A stretch of DNA of 64,000 bases from Saccharopolyspora endophytica (lineage in GTDB: Bacteria; Actinomycetota; Actinomycetes; Mycobacteriales; Pseudonocardiaceae), in contig NZ_JAGPXE010000009.1 of assembly GCF_018070075.1 (NCBI RefSeq), positions 62,001 to 126,000 on the forward strand, read 5' to 3'. A program made the position numbers and the translations under genes. The notes beneath the pieces were generated by a model that was given only the letters and a program-made list of their open reading frames with translations, was not told the origin of the DNA and searched no databases. Below, piece after piece: positions 62,353-64,000 of the stretch. Position 1 is the first letter of the stretch. The number at the start of each line of letters is the position of its first letter.

Positions 62353-63048
62353 ATGCCTGCTCTGATGATCACCGGTGCCTCGCGCGGCATCGGCGCCGCC
62401 ACCGCCCGCCTCGCCGCCGCCCAGGGCTACCGGCTGGCCCTGCTGGCACGCGACACCGACGCCCTGTCCGGCCTGGTCGAGGAACTGGTTTCGGACACCG
62501 CCGTGGCACTGCCCTGCGACGTCACCGACCACACCAGCCTGGCCGACGCCGTCGCCACGACCGAGCAGCGCTACGGCGGTGTGGACGCCGTCCTGGCCAA
62601 CGCCGGGATGAGCGTGCCGACCTCGTTCCTCGGCAACGACGGCGCCGAACCCGAGCAGTGGCGCGACATGGTGCTCACCAACGTCTACGGCGCGGCGATC
62701 ACCGCCCGCGCCGCCCTGCCCGCGCTGGTGCGCAGCAGGGGCCACCTCGTGCTCACCGGCTCCAACGCCGGTCGCGGGATCCGCCCGGGCAACCTCTACT
62801 CGGCCACCAAGTGGGCGGTCACCGGCATGGCGCAGAACATCCGGGCGGAGTGCGTGGGCACCGGGGTCAGGGTCACCCTCGTGCAACCGGGCATGGTCGA
62901 GACGGACATGACCGCGGACCGGACGGACGTCCCGAAGCTGGCCCCGGAGGACATCGCCCGGGGCATCCTCTACGCCCTGGCGCAACCGGCAACGGTCGAC
63001 GTCAACGAACTGACGATCCGCCCGACCGGCCAGGCGCCCCACAGCTGA
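62353..63048 (+). CDS. Short-chain dehydrogenase/reductase between pafA and pafB
   Basis: 231 residues. NAD(P) motif TGASRGIGAATARLA, NAG motif LANAGMS, catalytic Tyr/Lys in LYSATKWAVTG. Divergent from pafB and convergent with pafA. ATG at 62353. Reaction unknown. A GAGG precedes the start closely, and a TACCCT -10-like box lies just upstream. Confidence 0.87.
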   Translation: MPALMITGASRGIGAATARLAAAQGYRLALLARDTDALSGLVEELVSDTAVALPCDVTDHTSLADAVATTEQRYGGVDAVLANAGMSVPTSFLGNDGAEPEQWRDMVLTNVYGAAITARAALPALVRSRGHLVLTGSNAGRGIRPGNLYSATKWAVTGMAQNIRAECVGTGVRVTLVQPGMVETDMTADRTDVPKLAPEDIARGILYALAQPATVDVNELTIRPTGQAPHS

Positions 63049-63111
63049 AGCCGGGAGCGGCGCTGCGGCCCGGCCGCAGCGCCACCCGGTTCGTGCGGGA
63101 GTCGAACGGCG

Positions 63112-64000
63112 CTACAGCGAGTTGATCAGCCGCTCGACCCGCTCGTCGACCGCCCGGAACGGGTCCTTGCACAGCACGGTCCGCTGGGCCTGATCGTTGA
63201 GCTTGAGGTGCACCCAGTCGACGGTGAAGTCCCGCCCCGCGGCCTGAGCAGCGGCGATGAAGTCACCGCGCAGCTTGGCGCGGGTGCTCTGCGGCGGGGT
63301 GTCCTTGGCGGCCTCGATCTCGCCGTCCTCGGTCGCCCGGTCCACCAGGTCCTTGCGCTGCAGCATGTCGAACAGCCCGCGCCCGCGCCGGATGTCGTGG
63401 TAGGCGAGGTCGAGCTGCGCGATGCGCGGGCTGGACAGCTCCAGACCGTGCTTGTTGCGGTAGCGCTCCAGCAGGCGGAGCTTGATCGCCCAGTCGACCT
63501 CGCGGTCGATCAGCGAGTAGTCCTCCTGCTCGACGGCGTCGAGGGTGCGGCCCCACAGCTCCAGGATGCGCTCGGACATCGGGTCCGAACCGCGCCGCGC
63601 GACGTGGTCGACGGCCCGGCTGTGGTACTCGCGCTGGATGTCCAGGGCCGAGGCCTCCCGGCCGCCCGCCAGCCGCACCGTGCGGCGCCCGGTGAGGTCG
63701 TGGCTGATCTCGCGGATCGCCCGGATCGGGTTGTCCAGGCTGAAGTCCCGGAACTGCACGCCCTGCTCGACCATCTCCAGCACCAGGTTGGCCGCCCCGA
63801 CCTTGAGCAGGGTGGTCACCTCGGACATGTTGGAGTCACCGACGATGACGTGCAGCCGCCGGTAGCGCTCGGCGTCGGCGTGCGGCTCGTCGCGGGTGTT
63901 GATGATCGGCCGGGACCGGGTGGTGGCGCTGGAGACGCCCTCCCAGATGTGCTCGGCGCGCTGGGACAGGCAGTACACCGCTCCGCGCGGGGTCTGCAGG
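63112..64000 (-). CDS. pafA: Proteasome accessory ligase PafA (5' end cut by window edge)
   Basis: Pup-protein ligase, ATP-dependent, that attaches Pup to lysines of target proteins. The visible part has [40 protein letters not shown] and [18 protein letters not shown], all PafA-type and not Dop-like. The initiator lies beyond 64000; the stop is at 63112. Gene order pafA-(SDR)-pafB-pafC-tatA-tatC-helY fixes the context. Confidence 0.94.
   Translation of the reverse strand, partial: LQTPRGAVYCLSQRAEHIWEGVSSATTRSRPIINTRDEPHADAERYRRLHVIVGDSNMSEVTTLLKVGAANLVLEMVEQGVQFRDFSLDNPIRAIREISHDLTGRRTVRLAGGREASALDIQREYHSRAVDHVARRGSDPMSERILELWGRTLDAVEQEDYSLIDREVDWAIKLRLLERYRNKHGLELSSPRIAQLDLAYHDIRRGRGLFDMLQRKDLVDRATEDGEIEAAKDTPPQSTRAKLRGDFIAAAQAAGRDFTVDWVHLKLNDQAQRTVLCKDPFRAVDERVERLINSL

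Overview
The window is high-GC DNA from an actinomycete. It carries mycofactocin genes, the Pup-ligase/PafBC/Tat block (pafA, pafB, pafC, tatA, tatC, a HelY-type helicase), an Eis-like acetyltransferase, a DinB/mycothiol-transferase-type protein and many GTG starts with 4-bp ATGA/GTGA gene overlaps. This fits the Pseudonocardiaceae (Saccharopolyspora-like), but the genus is an inference. No rRNA, tRNA, CRISPR array, transposase or phage gene was recognised. Both window edges cut genes: mftF on the left and pafA on the right.

Region 1 (1-12.8 kb) is a mycofactocin (MFT) locus. mftR is divergent from a tightly packed minus-strand operon: mftA, mftB, mftC, two tandem FadH/old-yellow-enzyme-type flavoproteins, etfA, a FixC-like ETF:quinone oxidoreductase, a FixX-like ferredoxin, etfB, a mycofactocin-coupled SDR and mftF. 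A complete EtfAB-FixCX electron-transfer module therefore sits inside the cofactor operon. An NDMA-dependent alcohol dehydrogenase, a typical MFT client, converges on mftR. The inferred role is oxidation of alcohols or other substrates with MFT as acceptor and re-oxidation of reduced MFT through the Etf/FixCX path to quinone.

Region 2 (12.8-23.9 kb) holds a universal stress protein, a Tat-exported metallophosphoesterase, an acetamidase/formamidase, a thiamine-diphosphate transketolase/pyruvate-dehydrogenase-E1-like enzyme with a divergent Lrp regulator, a DinB2-like Y-family polymerase with a non-aromatic steric gate, a NUDIX hydrolase, a DinB/DUF664 protein, an MHS transporter and an Asp-nucleophile alpha/beta hydrolase.

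Region 3 (23.9-44.4 kb) is mixed metabolism. It has an orphan CoxL-like molybdenum hydroxylase, an Nramp-fold transporter without the metal-binding motifs, a GNAT-PatB in-frame fusion, two SGNH hydrolases, an alpha-L-rhamnosidase with an MFS porter, an acyl-CoA synthetase, the HrpB helicase, a YtcJ-like amidohydrolase, FxsA, and an Xaa-Pro peptidase with an Lrp regulator.

Region 4 (44.5-51.8 kb) is a self-contained fructose/fructan unit: a Tat-exported GH32 fructanase, HPr, EIIBC, EIIA, 1-phosphofructokinase and a DeoR regulator, divergent from enzyme I.

Region 5 (51.8-64 kb) is housekeeping: a stand-alone 5'-3' exonuclease, Eis-like GNAT, a DUF4333 membrane protein, the HelY-like helicase, a diacylglycerol-kinase family protein, TatC/TatA, pafC/pafB, an SDR and pafA.
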